Assembly: GCA_035544675.1 (NCBI GenBank) | Contig: DATKCA010000135.1 | Span: 1-55,384 of the forward strand | Length of the DNA stretch: 55,384 bases | Direction: 5' to 3' | Origin: DATKCA01 sp035544675 | GTDB lineage: Bacteria > Acidobacteriota > Thermoanaerobaculia > Gp7-AA8 | Shown: one piece after another, positions 9,579-18,210 of the stretch | Position numbering within the stretch: position 1 is the stretch's first letter | Layout of the letters: each line of letters opens with the position of its first letter | The notes under the pieces: model-generated | What the model saw: the letters and a program-made list of their open reading frames with translations, nothing else | Databases searched by the model: none | What the model was told of the DNA's origin: nothing | Position numbers and translations under genes: made by a program

Positions 9579-10223
9579 TCACTTCGAGAGCATCTTGAAT
9601 GCGTGGTTCCACGATTTCGTCCGGAAGCCGTGGAGGACCCAGACCATGCACATCGGCTCGAGGTGCCTCGACCCGTCGATGCCGCCGATGTCGATGACGC
9701 CCCACCCGAAGTGTTCACAGATCTGCGTCACGGTCTTTTTGGCGCCGTCCTCGTCGCCGCAGATGAACATGTCCGGCGGGCCGCCGGGGAACTGCGGGTT
9801 GATCATGTGAGCGTTGCCGACCGTGTTGAAGGCTTTCACTACGCGCGCGGCCGGCACGAGGCGCTGGATCTGTTCGCCGAGAGAGTCGGTATGGCCGACC
9901 GAGAGTCGCGGCATCCCGCCGCTGAAGTCGAGCGGGTTCGTCGCGTCGATGATCACCTTGCCGTCGAAATTGGGGATGCCGGCCGACCGGATGGCGCTCT
10001 CCGCGGCGACGCCGAGCGTGGCCAGGACGATGAGGTCGCCGAACGCCGCCGCTTCGGCGAACGTGCCGGAGGAAGCGCCCTGGCCCGCTTTGGCGACCCA
10101 CTCGCTGAGCTTGCCCGGCTCGCGCGACCCGATCTTCACTTCGTGACCGAGTTTGAGGAACCCCCCGCCGAGCGCGCGTCCGACATCGCCGGAGCCGAGA
10201 ACGCCAATCTTCGCGATCTGCAT
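9579..10223 (-). CDS. F420-type NADP oxidoreductase family protein
   Basis: A 214-aa cytoplasmic Rossmann-fold protein. The N-terminus IAKIGVLGSGDVGRALGGG is a classic GxGxxG nucleotide-binding loop, followed by VKIGSREPGKL, where Ser-Arg after the second strand favours NADP(H). Later segments ATNPLDFSG, VKAFNTVGNAHM and ICGDEDGAKK match the family called NADPH-dependent F420 reductase (PF03807) in its broad sense. Whether it uses F420 or acts on another substrate cannot be told. It stands alone, with no F420 biosynthesis genes in the window. Confidence 0.85.
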   Translation of the reverse strand: MQIAKIGVLGSGDVGRALGGGFLKLGHEVKIGSREPGKLSEWVAKAGQGASSGTFAEAAAFGDLIVLATLGVAAESAIRSAGIPNFDGKVIIDATNPLDFSGGMPRLSVGHTDSLGEQIQRLVPAARVVKAFNTVGNAHMINPQFPGGPPDMFICGDEDGAKKTVTQICEHFGWGVIDIGGIDGSRHLEPMCMVWVLHGFRTKSWNHAFKMLSK

Positions 10224-10278
10224 GGAGCGGGTATGTTAGCGCCTCACGGTGCCTCCCGTGCCTTACCATCACCTCTAT

Positions 10279-10626
10279 ATGAATCTTCAGGGGAAGCGCA
10301 TCGTCTGGGGTGTGATCGTGTTCGGCACGGTCCTGTACCTCGTGATCGCGCTCTTCGTGGCTCGGGACACGGAAGGCTCGCTCGGTGAGAAGATCCAGTC
10401 GCCGCTCGTGATGGGACTCTACCTCGCGGCGGCGGCGTCATTTCTGGCGGCCAACATGGTCCCGCGCACGCTCGCCGCGTGGTTCGTCGTCAGCCTGGCG
10501 CTCCTCGAAACGGTCGCGATCCTCGGCCTGGTCGCCGCGCTCGTTCTCAGCGACTGGCGGCTGATCCTCGCGCCGTGGCTGCTCAGCATGGCCGGGTTCA
10601 TACGGCTGTGGCCGGCGCGAGAGTAA
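10279..10626 (+). CDS. Small four-helix membrane protein
   Basis: A 115-aa protein with four predicted membrane segments (IVWGVIVFGTVLYLVIALFV, PLVMGLYLAAAASFLAANMV, LAAWFVVSLALLETVAILGL, WRLILAPWLLSMAGFI). ATG 10279 (MNLQGKR) is preferred because the segment from the alternative GTG 10249 looks non-coding; neither has a strong ribosome-binding site. No family is recognised. It is divergent from the oxidoreductase gene, whose start is 55 bp away, so the two may share a promoter region. Confidence 0.65.
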   Translation: MNLQGKRIVWGVIVFGTVLYLVIALFVARDTEGSLGEKIQSPLVMGLYLAAAASFLAANMVPRTLAAWFVVSLALLETVAILGLVAALVLSDWRLILAPWLLSMAGFIRLWPARE

Positions 10627-10632
10627 CTGTGT

Positions 10633-10658
10633 TGGAGCGCCGGTGTCCTCACCGGCGC
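10633..10658. repeat. TGGAGCGCC hairpin repeat
   Basis: A copy identical in its core to 6278-6303 (TGGAGCGCC-GGTGTCCTC-ACCGGCGC), starting 7 bp after the stop of the small membrane protein. It may act as a transcript end or as an RNA stability structure for that gene. Confidence 0.88.
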
Positions 10659-10761
10659 GGCTGATCATCACGGAATCCGTAACTCGGGAAGCGATCGGCG
10701 GCGAGGCGAGTTAGTATGACCACCTCCCGATCATTCACCCCAAACACAAGGAGTCACATCT

Positions 10762-13700
10762 GTGCGTTCATTCATCGCAGCGCTCGCGCTGAGCCTCTGC
10801 AGCATCACTCTCTTCGGGGTAGGCTCAGGTGCACCCGTCTTCATCAACGAGATTCATTACGACAACACCGGCGAGGACGTCGACGAGATGATCGAGATCG
10901 CCGGCCCCGCCGGAACCGATCTGAGCGGTTACTCGCTGATCCTGTACAACGGCGCGTCCACTTCGCGCGCGCCATACAACACGAGAACGCTCACAGGCGT
11001 GATCCCGGACCAGATGAACGGGTTCGGTACGGCGGCGTTCTTCTACCCGGTCAACGGAATTCAGAACGGAAGTCCGGACGGGATGGCGCTCGTCGGACCG
11101 GGCGGCCTCATCCAGTTTCTCAGCTACGAGGGGACGTTCACGGCAGTGGGCGGGCCCGCGGACGGGATGACGAGCGTCAGCATCGGCGTTTCCGAGGATG
11201 GGACCGAGCCCATCGGGCAGTCGCTGCAGCTCACCGGCAGCGGCACGCACTACGGCGACTTCACCTGGTCCGGTCCCGTGACCGCGACCCCCAGCGCGGT
11301 CAACATCGGGCAGACCTTCGGCGAGACGCCGACGCTGACGCTCTCGATCGACGACTTCAGCGCCGACGAAGGGAACACCGGCATCACGCTCTTCACATTC
11401 ACGGTCTCGCTCAACATGCCCGCTCCCGCCGGCGGCATCTCGTTCGACATCGCCACGGCGGATGACTCCGCCACATCGCCCGGCGACTACACCTCGATCA
11501 ACCTCGTGAATGAATCGATCCCCGCGGGCTCGGTGTCGAAGTCGTACGACGTCAACGTCATCGGAGACACCGTGGTCGAGCCGAACGAGACGTTCAAGGT
11601 CATCGTCTCCAACGTTTCGGCGCCTGCCGTGGTCGTGAAGGGCGAAGGCATCGGCACGATCGTCAACGACGACCCGGCGATCATCAGCATCGCCGCTCTG
11701 AACACGTCCTATGACGAGAACTTCGACACGCTGGCCAGCAGCGGCACCTCCTCGGCGACCCCTGGTGGCTGGTACCTCCGTGAGACCGGCAGCGGCGGCG
11801 CCGCAGACGGGCAATACGTCGCTGGAACCGGCTCAGGGAATGGGGGCAACGTGTACAGCTTCGGTGCGGCCGGTTCGGCCGAGCGCGCCTTTGGCACGCT
11901 CCGAAGCGGCGCGGTCGTCCCGACCATCGGCGCAAACTACAGCAACGACACCGGCACCACGATCAGAAGCCTCATCATCTCCTACACCGGCGAGCAGTGG
12001 CGGCTCGGAACCGCCGGCCGCGCCGACAGGCTCGATTTCCAGTACAGCCTCGACGCCGCTGACCTCGGCAGCGGGACCTGGACCGATGCGGATGCTCTCG
12101 ACTTCTCGAGCGTCACGACGACCGGTACTGCCGGCGCGCGCGACGGCAACGCGCCGGCGAACCGCGCCAGCGTGAACGGCTTCGTCACCGGTCTCTCCAT
12201 CCCGCCGGGCAGCACGTTCTGGATCCGCTTCAGCGACTTCGACGCCGCCGGCGCCGATGACGGCCTGGCCATCGACGACTTCTCACTCGTCGCGTCGGAC
12301 ACCGTTCCGCCTACCGGCTCCGCCACCGCCACCCCCTCGGCCGTGGAAGCGGGGGAGACCAGCCGCCTTTCCGTCACGGTCGTTCCGGGGGTCAACCCCG
12401 CCAGCACGAACATCACGGTCACCGCGGACCTCACTCCGATCGGCGGTGCGGCCGCACAGCCGCTCTTCGACGACGGCACCAACGGTGACGCAACCGCCAA
12501 CGACAACACGTTCACCTACGACGCGACCGTCTCTCTCTCCACGCCCCTGGGCGCGAAGACGATCGCGTTCGTCATCGCCGATGCCCAGGGCCGCTCCACG
12601 TCGGCGTCGACCGGGCTGACCGTCGATCCGCCGCTGGTGGTCTACGAGATCTTCGACATTCAGGGTTCCGGACCGGCCTCGCCGTTTGCGGGCACGAAGG
12701 TGAAGACGGTCGAGAACGTGGTGACGTCGGTCGCGCCGCAGGGCTTCTTCATCCAGACGCCCGACTGGCGTGCGGACGCCTCGACGGCGACCTCGAACGG
12801 AATCTTCGTCTTCACCAGTACCGCGCCCTCCGTTCAGGTCGGCAATGAGGTCGAGGTGAGCGGACTCGTCATCGAGTTCTTCGGCATGACGGAGTTCACT
12901 CCGCCGGTCTCGTACAAGGTCACCGCGCCGTCCGTCGCTCTCCCCGCCTACTTCGAGGTCCCGCAGGGCTTCACCGATTTCGAGTCGGTCGAGGGCATGC
13001 TGGCGCGCGTCACCAATGGCCGTGCCGCGGTGGGAACCGACCAGTTCGGCGAGACGAAGATCGTGGCCGGACCGGAACGGCCTTTCCGCACTCCGGGGCT
13101 TTTCGCCGGCCGTCCCGACATTTTCGAAGTCGATCCGACCAAGGGCACTCGCACGCCGAACCCGGGCATCGTGGGCGGAGCCACCATCCACTCCGCCACG
13201 GGTCCGATCATGTTCACGTTCAGCGACTACGTGGTCTGGACGGACGAGCTCACGTTCGAGAACCCGCCGTTCCCGCGCGCAGTGCGGGCGCGCACGTCCG
13301 GCGAGTTCACGGTCGGCGCGCAGAACATGTTCCGCCTGTTCGACGACGTGGACGATCCGGCCATCGGCGAGCCGGTGACGCCCACGGCCGACTACCAGGC
13401 CAGACTGGCGGCGTTCTCCCACCACATCCGCCAGATCCTCGGGTCTCCGGAAGTGCTGGCCATGTCCGAGGTGGAGAATCTGGCGACGCTGCAGGACCTG
13501 GCGGCGAGACTGAACGGTGACGACGCGACACTCGGCTACACGGCGTACCTGATTGAAGGGAACGACATCGGCGGCATCGATGTCGGCTTCCTCGTCCGCG
13601 GATCGGTGCAGGTCGACTCGGTCTCTCAGATCGGCGCCACCGACACATGGATTGCTCCGGGCGGCTCGCAGCCTGAGCTGCTCAACGACCGACCGCCCCT

Positions 13701-14496
13701 GATGCTGCGTGGCGCGTACACGGGCAACGGCACGCCGTTCCCGATCGCGGTCATCGGCGTCCACCAGCGCTCGCTCATCGGCGTCGAGACCAGCGACCGC
13801 GTCCGGCGCAAGCGCCAGGAGCAGGCCTTCCGCCTGTCGCAGGCCATTCAGGGTCTGCAGACCGCCGAGCCGCATCTCAAGCTGGTCGTGACCGGCGATT
13901 TCAATGCATTCGAGTTCAGCGACGGCTACGCCGACGTCATGGGCCAGGTCACGGGCATTCTCGATCCGGCCGGCGCGCTCGTGCCGGGCTCCGACGAGGT
14001 CGATCCCGATCTGACCAATCACGTCCTCAATGTCGCTGCGTCCGACCGCTATTCGTATGTGCACGAGGGCGTGACGCAGGTCCTCGACCACTCGCTGACG
14101 ACCGCTTCGCTGGCGTCATGGCATCGAGGGATGCAGTTCGCACGCGCCAATGCCGACGCGCCGTTCAGCGCCAACCGGGTCAGCGATCACGACGGGCTCG
14201 TGCTCTTCGTGATGTCCGACCGCGACGGCGACGGACATCCGGACGACCAGGACTCCTGCGCCGCCGGCGACAACCGTCCCACCGTCGTCCTCGGCGGATG
14301 CGACAGCCGCGCTCCGAACGTCAATGACGACGGCTGCTCGCTCATCGACCGGCTGGCCGCGATCAAGGCCGCGGCCAGGAATCGCGGAGAGATGGTGTCC
14401 GCCGCGTCCGCCCTGCTCAACGGTCTGATGAAGAGCGGCAAGCTCACCGGCGCCGAGAAGGGCGCCATCGAGTCCTGCGTCGCGCGCTGGAACTGA
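10762..14496 (+). CDS. Secreted multidomain nuclease (lamin-tail, Calx-beta, EEP domains)
   Basis: A 1244-aa exported protein. GTG 10762 has AAGGAG at 10748-10753. Signal peptide about 1-24. Residues about 25-160 form a lamin-tail-like domain (VFINEIHYDNTGEDVDEMIE). Residues 190-300 form a Calx-beta domain (FSADEGNTGITLFTFTVSL, DTVVEPNETFKVIV). Residues 310-515 look like a carbohydrate-binding or sandwich module, and 520-630 are Ig-like. Residues 640-850 resemble the OB-like region of ExeM/NucH nucleases. About 870-1150 is an endonuclease/exonuclease/phosphatase fold (SEVENLATLQDLA, VTGDFNAFEFSDGY, SDHDGLVLF). The C-terminus carries a Ca-binding-like DRDGDGHPDDQDSC. Likely extracellular DNase used for DNA or phosphate scavenging. 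Confidence 0.88.
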   Translation: MRSFIAALALSLCSITLFGVGSGAPVFINEIHYDNTGEDVDEMIEIAGPAGTDLSGYSLILYNGASTSRAPYNTRTLTGVIPDQMNGFGTAAFFYPVNGIQNGSPDGMALVGPGGLIQFLSYEGTFTAVGGPADGMTSVSIGVSEDGTEPIGQSLQLTGSGTHYGDFTWSGPVTATPSAVNIGQTFGETPTLTLSIDDFSADEGNTGITLFTFTVSLNMPAPAGGISFDIATADDSATSPGDYTSINLVNESIPAGSVSKSYDVNVIGDTVVEPNETFKVIVSNVSAPAVVVKGEGIGTIVNDDPAIISIAALNTSYDENFDTLASSGTSSATPGGWYLRETGSGGAADGQYVAGTGSGNGGNVYSFGAAGSAERAFGTLRSGAVVPTIGANYSNDTGTTIRSLIISYTGEQWRLGTAGRADRLDFQYSLDAADLGSGTWTDADALDFSSVTTTGTAGARDGNAPANRASVNGFVTGLSIPPGSTFWIRFSDFDAAGADDGLAIDDFSLVASDTVPPTGSATATPSAVEAGETSRLSVTVVPGVNPASTNITVTADLTPIGGAAAQPLFDDGTNGDATANDNTFTYDATVSLSTPLGAKTIAFVIADAQGRSTSASTGLTVDPPLVVYEIFDIQGSGPASPFAGTKVKTVENVVTSVAPQGFFIQTPDWRADASTATSNGIFVFTSTAPSVQVGNEVEVSGLVIEFFGMTEFTPPVSYKVTAPSVALPAYFEVPQGFTDFESVEGMLARVTNGRAAVGTDQFGETKIVAGPERPFRTPGLFAGRPDIFEVDPTKGTRTPNPGIVGGATIHSATGPIMFTFSDYVVWTDELTFENPPFPRAVRARTSGEFTVGAQNMFRLFDDVDDPAIGEPVTPTADYQARLAAFSHHIRQILGSPEVLAMSEVENLATLQDLAARLNGDDATLGYTAYLIEGNDIGGIDVGFLVRGSVQVDSVSQIGATDTWIAPGGSQPELLNDRPPLMLRGAYTGNGTPFPIAVIGVHQRSLIGVETSDRVRRKRQEQAFRLSQAIQGLQTAEPHLKLVVTGDFNAFEFSDGYADVMGQVTGILDPAGALVPGSDEVDPDLTNHVLNVAASDRYSYVHEGVTQVLDHSLTTASLASWHRGMQFARANADAPFSANRVSDHDGLVLFVMSDRDGDGHPDDQDSCAAGDNRPTVVLGGCDSRAPNVNDDGCSLIDRLAAIKAAARNRGEMVSAASALLNGLMKSGKLTGAEKGAIESCVARWN

Positions 14497-14510
14497 AACG
14501 AAGCCTCCAG

Positions 14511-14542
14511 GGAGGGCAGGCAATCGTGCCTGTCCTCCCTTT
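14511..14542. terminator. Hairpin with T-run; GGCAGGCA repeat copy
   Basis: GGAGGGCAGGCA-ATCG-TGCCTGTCCTCC (14511-14538) forms a 12-bp stem with one mismatch, followed by CTTTTC on the plus strand. It lies between the convergent nuclease and SpoIIE genes and fits a rho-independent terminator for the nuclease. Its core GGCAGGCA-ATC-TGCCTGTCC is the same repeat family as 1462-1505, so repeat and terminator functions may coincide. Confidence 0.6.
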
Positions 14543-15733
14543 TCATTGGAGGCGCTCCAGCATCACCACCGTGAGGTCGTCGTGGATCTGGAGGCGCGCG
14601 GTTCCGCGCAGCCGCCCGATCAGATCGTCGACACCCGCCGCCGAAGCGACGAGCTGTTCGACGCGGTCGTAACCGATCGGCGCATCGTCGACGACCGCCT
14701 CCGGGAAACCGTCTGAGAACATGAAGAGCCGCTCGCCGCGCTGAAGAACGAGGCGCGTTGCGTCGTATCGCGTTCCACGCATGGCTCCCAGCGGCAGGCG
14801 ATCGCCGGTGAACGCGAGGAGACGCGCGGAGCTCCCGATGAGGATCGGGTCGGGCATCCCGGCGTTGACGACCTCCAGCTCGCCGGTGGCGGGCACGTAG
14901 CGGCAGAAGATCATGGCCACGAACTCGCGGCGCTCCAGCTGCTCGAACATGGTGCGGTTCAGCGCCGCCATGACGTCGGAGGCCGTGCCCGTTGCGGCCA
15001 GGAAGGGGACGGCCGCCTTGCACGAGGCCATGAGCAGGCTTGCGGCAATGCCTTTACCCGAGACGTCGGCGGCCAGCACGGCCACGGCGCCGTCGCCGAG
15101 GCGGATGACATCGTAGAAGTCTCCTCCCACGATGTGCGCCGCCTCGGTCCGTGCGCTGACGCGGTAGCCGTCGCGCTCGATCTCGGGCGGCGGGAGCAGC
15201 CGCTGCTGCATGGCGCGCGCGATCTCCAGCTCCTTCTCCGCGAACTCGTGCTCCTTGAGCCGCTCGATGCTGGCCCGCAGCCGGTCGTTGCGCTTCTGGT
15301 TGTGATGGAGGACGAAGCCGATGAGGACGGCCAGCAATCCTGTGGCGATCGTCGAGTAGGCGAAGTGATACGAGCCGGTGGTGAAGTCGTCGCGGTCGAT
15401 CGATCCGAACGTCCCGGACAGACCCACGGCCATGAAGTAGCCGAGCCAGCCCCCCACGGCGTACAGCGTGGCGCGAAAGACGACGGGAATACGGCTCTGC
15501 TGAATGGCCCAGCTCAGCATCGTCTCCAGCAGACGCGATCCCATCGTGACCAGAGTGCCGATGAGCGCATTACGGGCGATGGAGTGGAGCTCCGGCACCT
15601 GGCGCGTTCCGCCGGTCTCGAAGAAAGTGATGGCCACGCCCACCAGCGCGCCGCAGAACAGCTCCGCGGCCATCTGCCGCCACGAGCGCCATCCGTAGGC
15701 GCGACGGGGCGTCTCCATCATCGTGGCCGTCAT
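14543..15733 (-). CDS. Membrane SpoIIE-type PP2C phosphatase
   Basis: A 396-aa protein. Residues about 20-160 contain roughly four membrane segments (FCGALVGVAITFFETGG, ALIGTLVTMGSRLLETML, ATLYAVGGWLGYFMAVGL, YSTIATGLLAVLIGFVLH). A short coiled-coil linker (LRASIERLKEHEFAEKELEIARAMQQRLLP) leads to the phosphatase domain, which has the metal-site motifs GGDFYDV, ADVSGKGIAASL, FSDGFPEAV and HDDLTVVML. Such enzymes dephosphorylate STAS anti-anti-sigma proteins in partner-switching systems. No STAS gene is adjacent. A response regulator with an anti-sigma-type ATPase domain lies at 30.8 kb, but no link is shown. Confidence 0.92.
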   Translation of the reverse strand: MTATMMETPRRAYGWRSWRQMAAELFCGALVGVAITFFETGGTRQVPELHSIARNALIGTLVTMGSRLLETMLSWAIQQSRIPVVFRATLYAVGGWLGYFMAVGLSGTFGSIDRDDFTTGSYHFAYSTIATGLLAVLIGFVLHHNQKRNDRLRASIERLKEHEFAEKELEIARAMQQRLLPPPEIERDGYRVSARTEAAHIVGGDFYDVIRLGDGAVAVLAADVSGKGIAASLLMASCKAAVPFLAATGTASDVMAALNRTMFEQLERREFVAMIFCRYVPATGELEVVNAGMPDPILIGSSARLLAFTGDRLPLGAMRGTRYDATRLVLQRGERLFMFSDGFPEAVVDDAPIGYDRVEQLVASAAGVDDLIGRLRGTARLQIHDDLTVVMLERLQ

Positions 15734-15744
15734 GTCTATCTAGT

Positions 15745-15770
15745 TGGAGCGCCGGTGTCCTCACCGGCGC
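15745..15770. repeat. TGGAGCGCC hairpin repeat
   Basis: Same 26-nt hairpin as at 10633 (stem GCGCCGGTG with CACCGGCGC), here in the 100-bp gap between the divergent SpoIIE and SDR genes, 12 bp upstream of the SpoIIE start codon. It therefore lies in a promoter or leader region, unlike the copies found at gene ends. Confidence 0.88.
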
Positions 15771-15833
15771 AAGTGCCTCGCTGCAGTGATGTACGAGTTT
15801 AAGCGGGCCGGGTTGTGATAAACCGCTGCGTGC

Positions 15834-16889
15834 GTGCGCTCCATCTTCTTCACCGGCTTCCCCGGGTTCCTCGGCGCCGAGCTTCTGCCGCGCATTCTGA
15901 GCGGGGATGAGGAGCTGCGCGCGACCTGCCTCGTCCAGCCGCAATACGCCGCGCTGGCGAAGGAGCGGCTCGCCGCGATGCCCGCAGGAATGTCCGAGCG
16001 TGTCGAGCTCGTGGAGGGAGACGTCACGGAGTCGATCAAGGCTTCGCCGGCCGATGTCGTGGAGATCCACCATCTCGCCGCGGTCTACGACCTCATGGTC
16101 CGTCGCGACGTCGCGATGCGGGTCAACGTCGATGGAACGCATCACGTTCTCGACTTCGCGGAGCGGTGCCCGAAGCTGAGAAGGCTGCACTACGTGAGCA
16201 CCTGTTTTGTCAGCGGCCGATATCCCGGACTGTTTCGGGAGACCGATCTCGAGAAGGGGCAGACGTTCAACAACTACTACGAGGAGACGAAGTACCTCGC
16301 CGAGGTGGAGGTGCAGGCGCGGATGCGGGGAGGGCTGCCCGGGACGATCTATCGCCCCTCCTCGGTGGTCGGCGACAGCATGACGGGAGCGACCCAGAAG
16401 TACGACGGGGTTTACTTCGTGATGCAGTGGCTGATGCGCCAGCCGAAGATCGCCATCCTGCCGGTCGTCGGTCGTCCCAGGGAGTACCACTTCAACGCCG
16501 TGCCGTGCGACTTCGTCGTCGATGCCATCGCCGGCCTCGCCCCCGTGCCCGAGTCTCTGGGCCAGGTGTACAACCTCGCCGATCCCGCTCCCCTCACCGT
16601 CGACGAGACGATACGCGCCGTTGCGTCGGCGACCGGACGCCTCGTGGTGCGCGTGCCCCTTCCCCGTGCCGTCGCCAAAGGCGCGCTGGACCACGTCCCG
16701 GGGATGTATCGCCTCATGCGCATCCCGTCGGCCAGCGTCGACTACTTCGTCCATCCGACCGAGTACGACACGACGAACCTCCGGCGCGATCTGCCCGGCG
16801 TGAAGATCCCGAATCTCCGGGACTACCTGCCGCGCCTCGTGGAGTTCGTGCGCGCGCACCCGGAGATTGGCTCGGCGGCGATGGTGTGA
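15834..16889 (+). CDS. Extended SDR / thioester-reductase-like oxidoreductase
   Basis: A 351-aa NAD(P)-dependent protein. The N-terminus FFTGFPGFLGAELLPRIL carries the TGxxGxxG nucleotide loop of extended SDRs. VEGDVTE, HHLAAVYDL, VNVDGTHHVLDFA and STCFVSG follow, and YYEETKYLAEV contains the YxxxK catalytic pair. The pattern matches the NAD-binding domain shared by epimerases, fatty acyl-CoA reductases and thioester reductases (NAD_binding_4). Substrate cannot be assigned. The start is a GTG without a clear ribosome-binding site; GTG 15830 is out of frame. It is followed by a long palindrome and then msrBA. Confidence 0.85.
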   Translation: MRSIFFTGFPGFLGAELLPRILSGDEELRATCLVQPQYAALAKERLAAMPAGMSERVELVEGDVTESIKASPADVVEIHHLAAVYDLMVRRDVAMRVNVDGTHHVLDFAERCPKLRRLHYVSTCFVSGRYPGLFRETDLEKGQTFNNYYEETKYLAEVEVQARMRGGLPGTIYRPSSVVGDSMTGATQKYDGVYFVMQWLMRQPKIAILPVVGRPREYHFNAVPCDFVVDAIAGLAPVPESLGQVYNLADPAPLTVDETIRAVASATGRLVVRVPLPRAVAKGALDHVPGMYRLMRIPSASVDYFVHPTEYDTTNLRRDLPGVKIPNLRDYLPRLVEFVRAHPEIGSAAMV

Positions 16890-16900
16890 GGGGGGGGGTA

Positions 16901-17002
16901 CTCTGTGTATCTCTGTGTATCTCTGTGTACTCTGTGACTCTGTGGTGATCTCCCGGTCGAAAAGCAACCACAGAGTCACAGAGTACACAGAGATACACAG
17001 AG
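16901..17002. repeat. CTCTGTG palindrome with perfect 36-nt arms
   Basis: Arms 16911-16946 and 16967-17002 are perfect reverse complements over 36 nt with a 20-nt centre. The left side carries one extra CTCTGTGTAT unit (16901-16910), giving three tandem copies of that 10-mer form. It lies between two plus-strand genes (SDR and msrBA). It belongs to the same family as 5808-5900, but the inner words differ in register with both arms co-varying. Confidence 0.92.
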
Positions 17003-17107
17003 AGGCTGGAGGGTGGGCAAACATGGAATGCCCCAACCGAATGCCCTCCGGCGCCTCTGTTGCAGGACAGGAACAAACCGCGCGGCCGCGGTGGTTACCG
17101 GCTCATC

Positions 17108-18160
17108 ATGCGCAAACTACTGTTCCTGGCCGTGATCGCCGCCGCGATCGTCTTCGCGGTGGTTCTGGTCCCGCGCACCAAAGGAGTGTCGATGGCTGAG
17201 CAGCAGGGCAAACCCGGAAAACCATCCGAGGCGGAGCTGAAGAAGAAGCTGACGCCGATCCAGTTCGAGGTGACGCAGAACGACGGCACCGAGCCTCCGT
17301 TCCGCAACGAGTACTGGAACAACAAGGAGCCGGGCATCTACGTCGACATCGTCTCGGGCGAGCCGCTCTTCAGCTCGCTCGACAAGTACGACTCGGGCAC
17401 CGGCTGGCCGAGCTTCATCCGTCCGCTGGAGCCGAAGAACATCGTCACGAAGAGCGACCGCAAGTTCTTCGTCGTCCGCACCGAGGTCCGATCCAGGAAC
17501 GGCGACTCGCACCTCGGGCATGTCTTCGAGGACGGCCCGCCTCCGACCGGCCTGCGCTACTGCATGAACTCCGCGTCGCTGCGGTTCATCCCGGCCGCGA
17601 AGCTGGAGGCGGAGGGCTACGGGAAGTACGCACCACTCTTCGAGAGGAAGGCGAAAGGCACCGTGAAGTCGGCGAATGCAGCCAAGGCCACGCTGGCGGG
17701 CGGCTGCTTCTGGGGCGTGGAGGAGCTGCTCCGCAAGCTGCCCGGCGTGCTGGAGACGGAAGTCGGCTACACGGGCGGAAAGGTCGCGAACGCGACGTAC
17801 AAGAACCACGATGGCCACGCCGAGGCGATCGAGATCACGTACGACCCGGAGCGCATCTCCTACGAGGACATCCTGGAGTTCTTCTTCAAGCTGCACGACC
17901 CCACGACGCTGAACCGCCAGGGCAACGACGTCGGCACGTCGTATCGCTCGGCGATCTTCGTCCACAGCGACGAGCAGCGCCAGATCGCGGAGCGCGTGAA
18001 GACCAAAGTGGGAAAGTCGGGCGCGTGGAAGCGTCCCGTGGTGACGGAGATCGTTCCGGCCTCCGAGTTCTGGACGGCGGAGGATTACCACCAGGATTAC
18101 CTGCAGAAGAACCCGGGCGGGTACACCTGCCACTACGTCCGCAACGTCAAGTTCGATTGA
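17108..18160 (+). CDS. msrBA: Exported MsrB-MsrA fusion, methionine sulfoxide reductase
   Basis: A 350-aa protein that reduces both stereoisomers of methionine sulfoxide. ATG 17108 begins a membrane anchor or signal peptide (MRKLLFLAVIAAAIVFAVVLV), so it acts outside the cytoplasm or on the membrane. The MsrB domain (about 45-185) has SGTGWPSFIRP, HLGHVFEDGP and the catalytic RYCMNSASLRF. The usual zinc CxxC pairs are absent (IYVDIVSGEPLF where CVVCG is common), so this is a zinc-free MsrB. The MsrA domain (about 195-350) has catalytic GGCFWGVEE, GHAEAIEI and EDYHQDYL. The order MsrB then MsrA is the reverse of the commoner PilB/MsrAB fusions. Confidence 0.95.
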   Translation: MRKLLFLAVIAAAIVFAVVLVPRTKGVSMAEQQGKPGKPSEAELKKKLTPIQFEVTQNDGTEPPFRNEYWNNKEPGIYVDIVSGEPLFSSLDKYDSGTGWPSFIRPLEPKNIVTKSDRKFFVVRTEVRSRNGDSHLGHVFEDGPPPTGLRYCMNSASLRFIPAAKLEAEGYGKYAPLFERKAKGTVKSANAAKATLAGGCFWGVEELLRKLPGVLETEVGYTGGKVANATYKNHDGHAEAIEITYDPERISYEDILEFFFKLHDPTTLNRQGNDVGTSYRSAIFVHSDEQRQIAERVKTKVGKSGAWKRPVVTEIVPASEFWTAEDYHQDYLQKNPGGYTCHYVRNVKFD

Positions 18161-18174
18161 GTCGAGGGAAAAGC

Positions 18175-18205
18175 TAACCACAGAGACACAGAGGACAAGA
18201 GAGAA
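18175..18205. repeat. Solo CACAGAG arm
   Basis: AACCACAGAGACACAGAGGAC followed by AAGAGAGAAG is a single arm of the CTCTGTG palindrome family without its partner. It lies between convergent msrBA and the RlmA-like gene. It is probably a decayed or half copy. Confidence 0.6.
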
Positions 18206-18210
18206 GGCAT

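Noticed and set aside
16867..17107. Open frames running through the CTCTGTG palindromes (peptides like LCVLCDSVV or HRVTEYTEIHRD)
   Set aside because: These are translations of the repeat itself and recur at every copy in several frames, so they are not genes.
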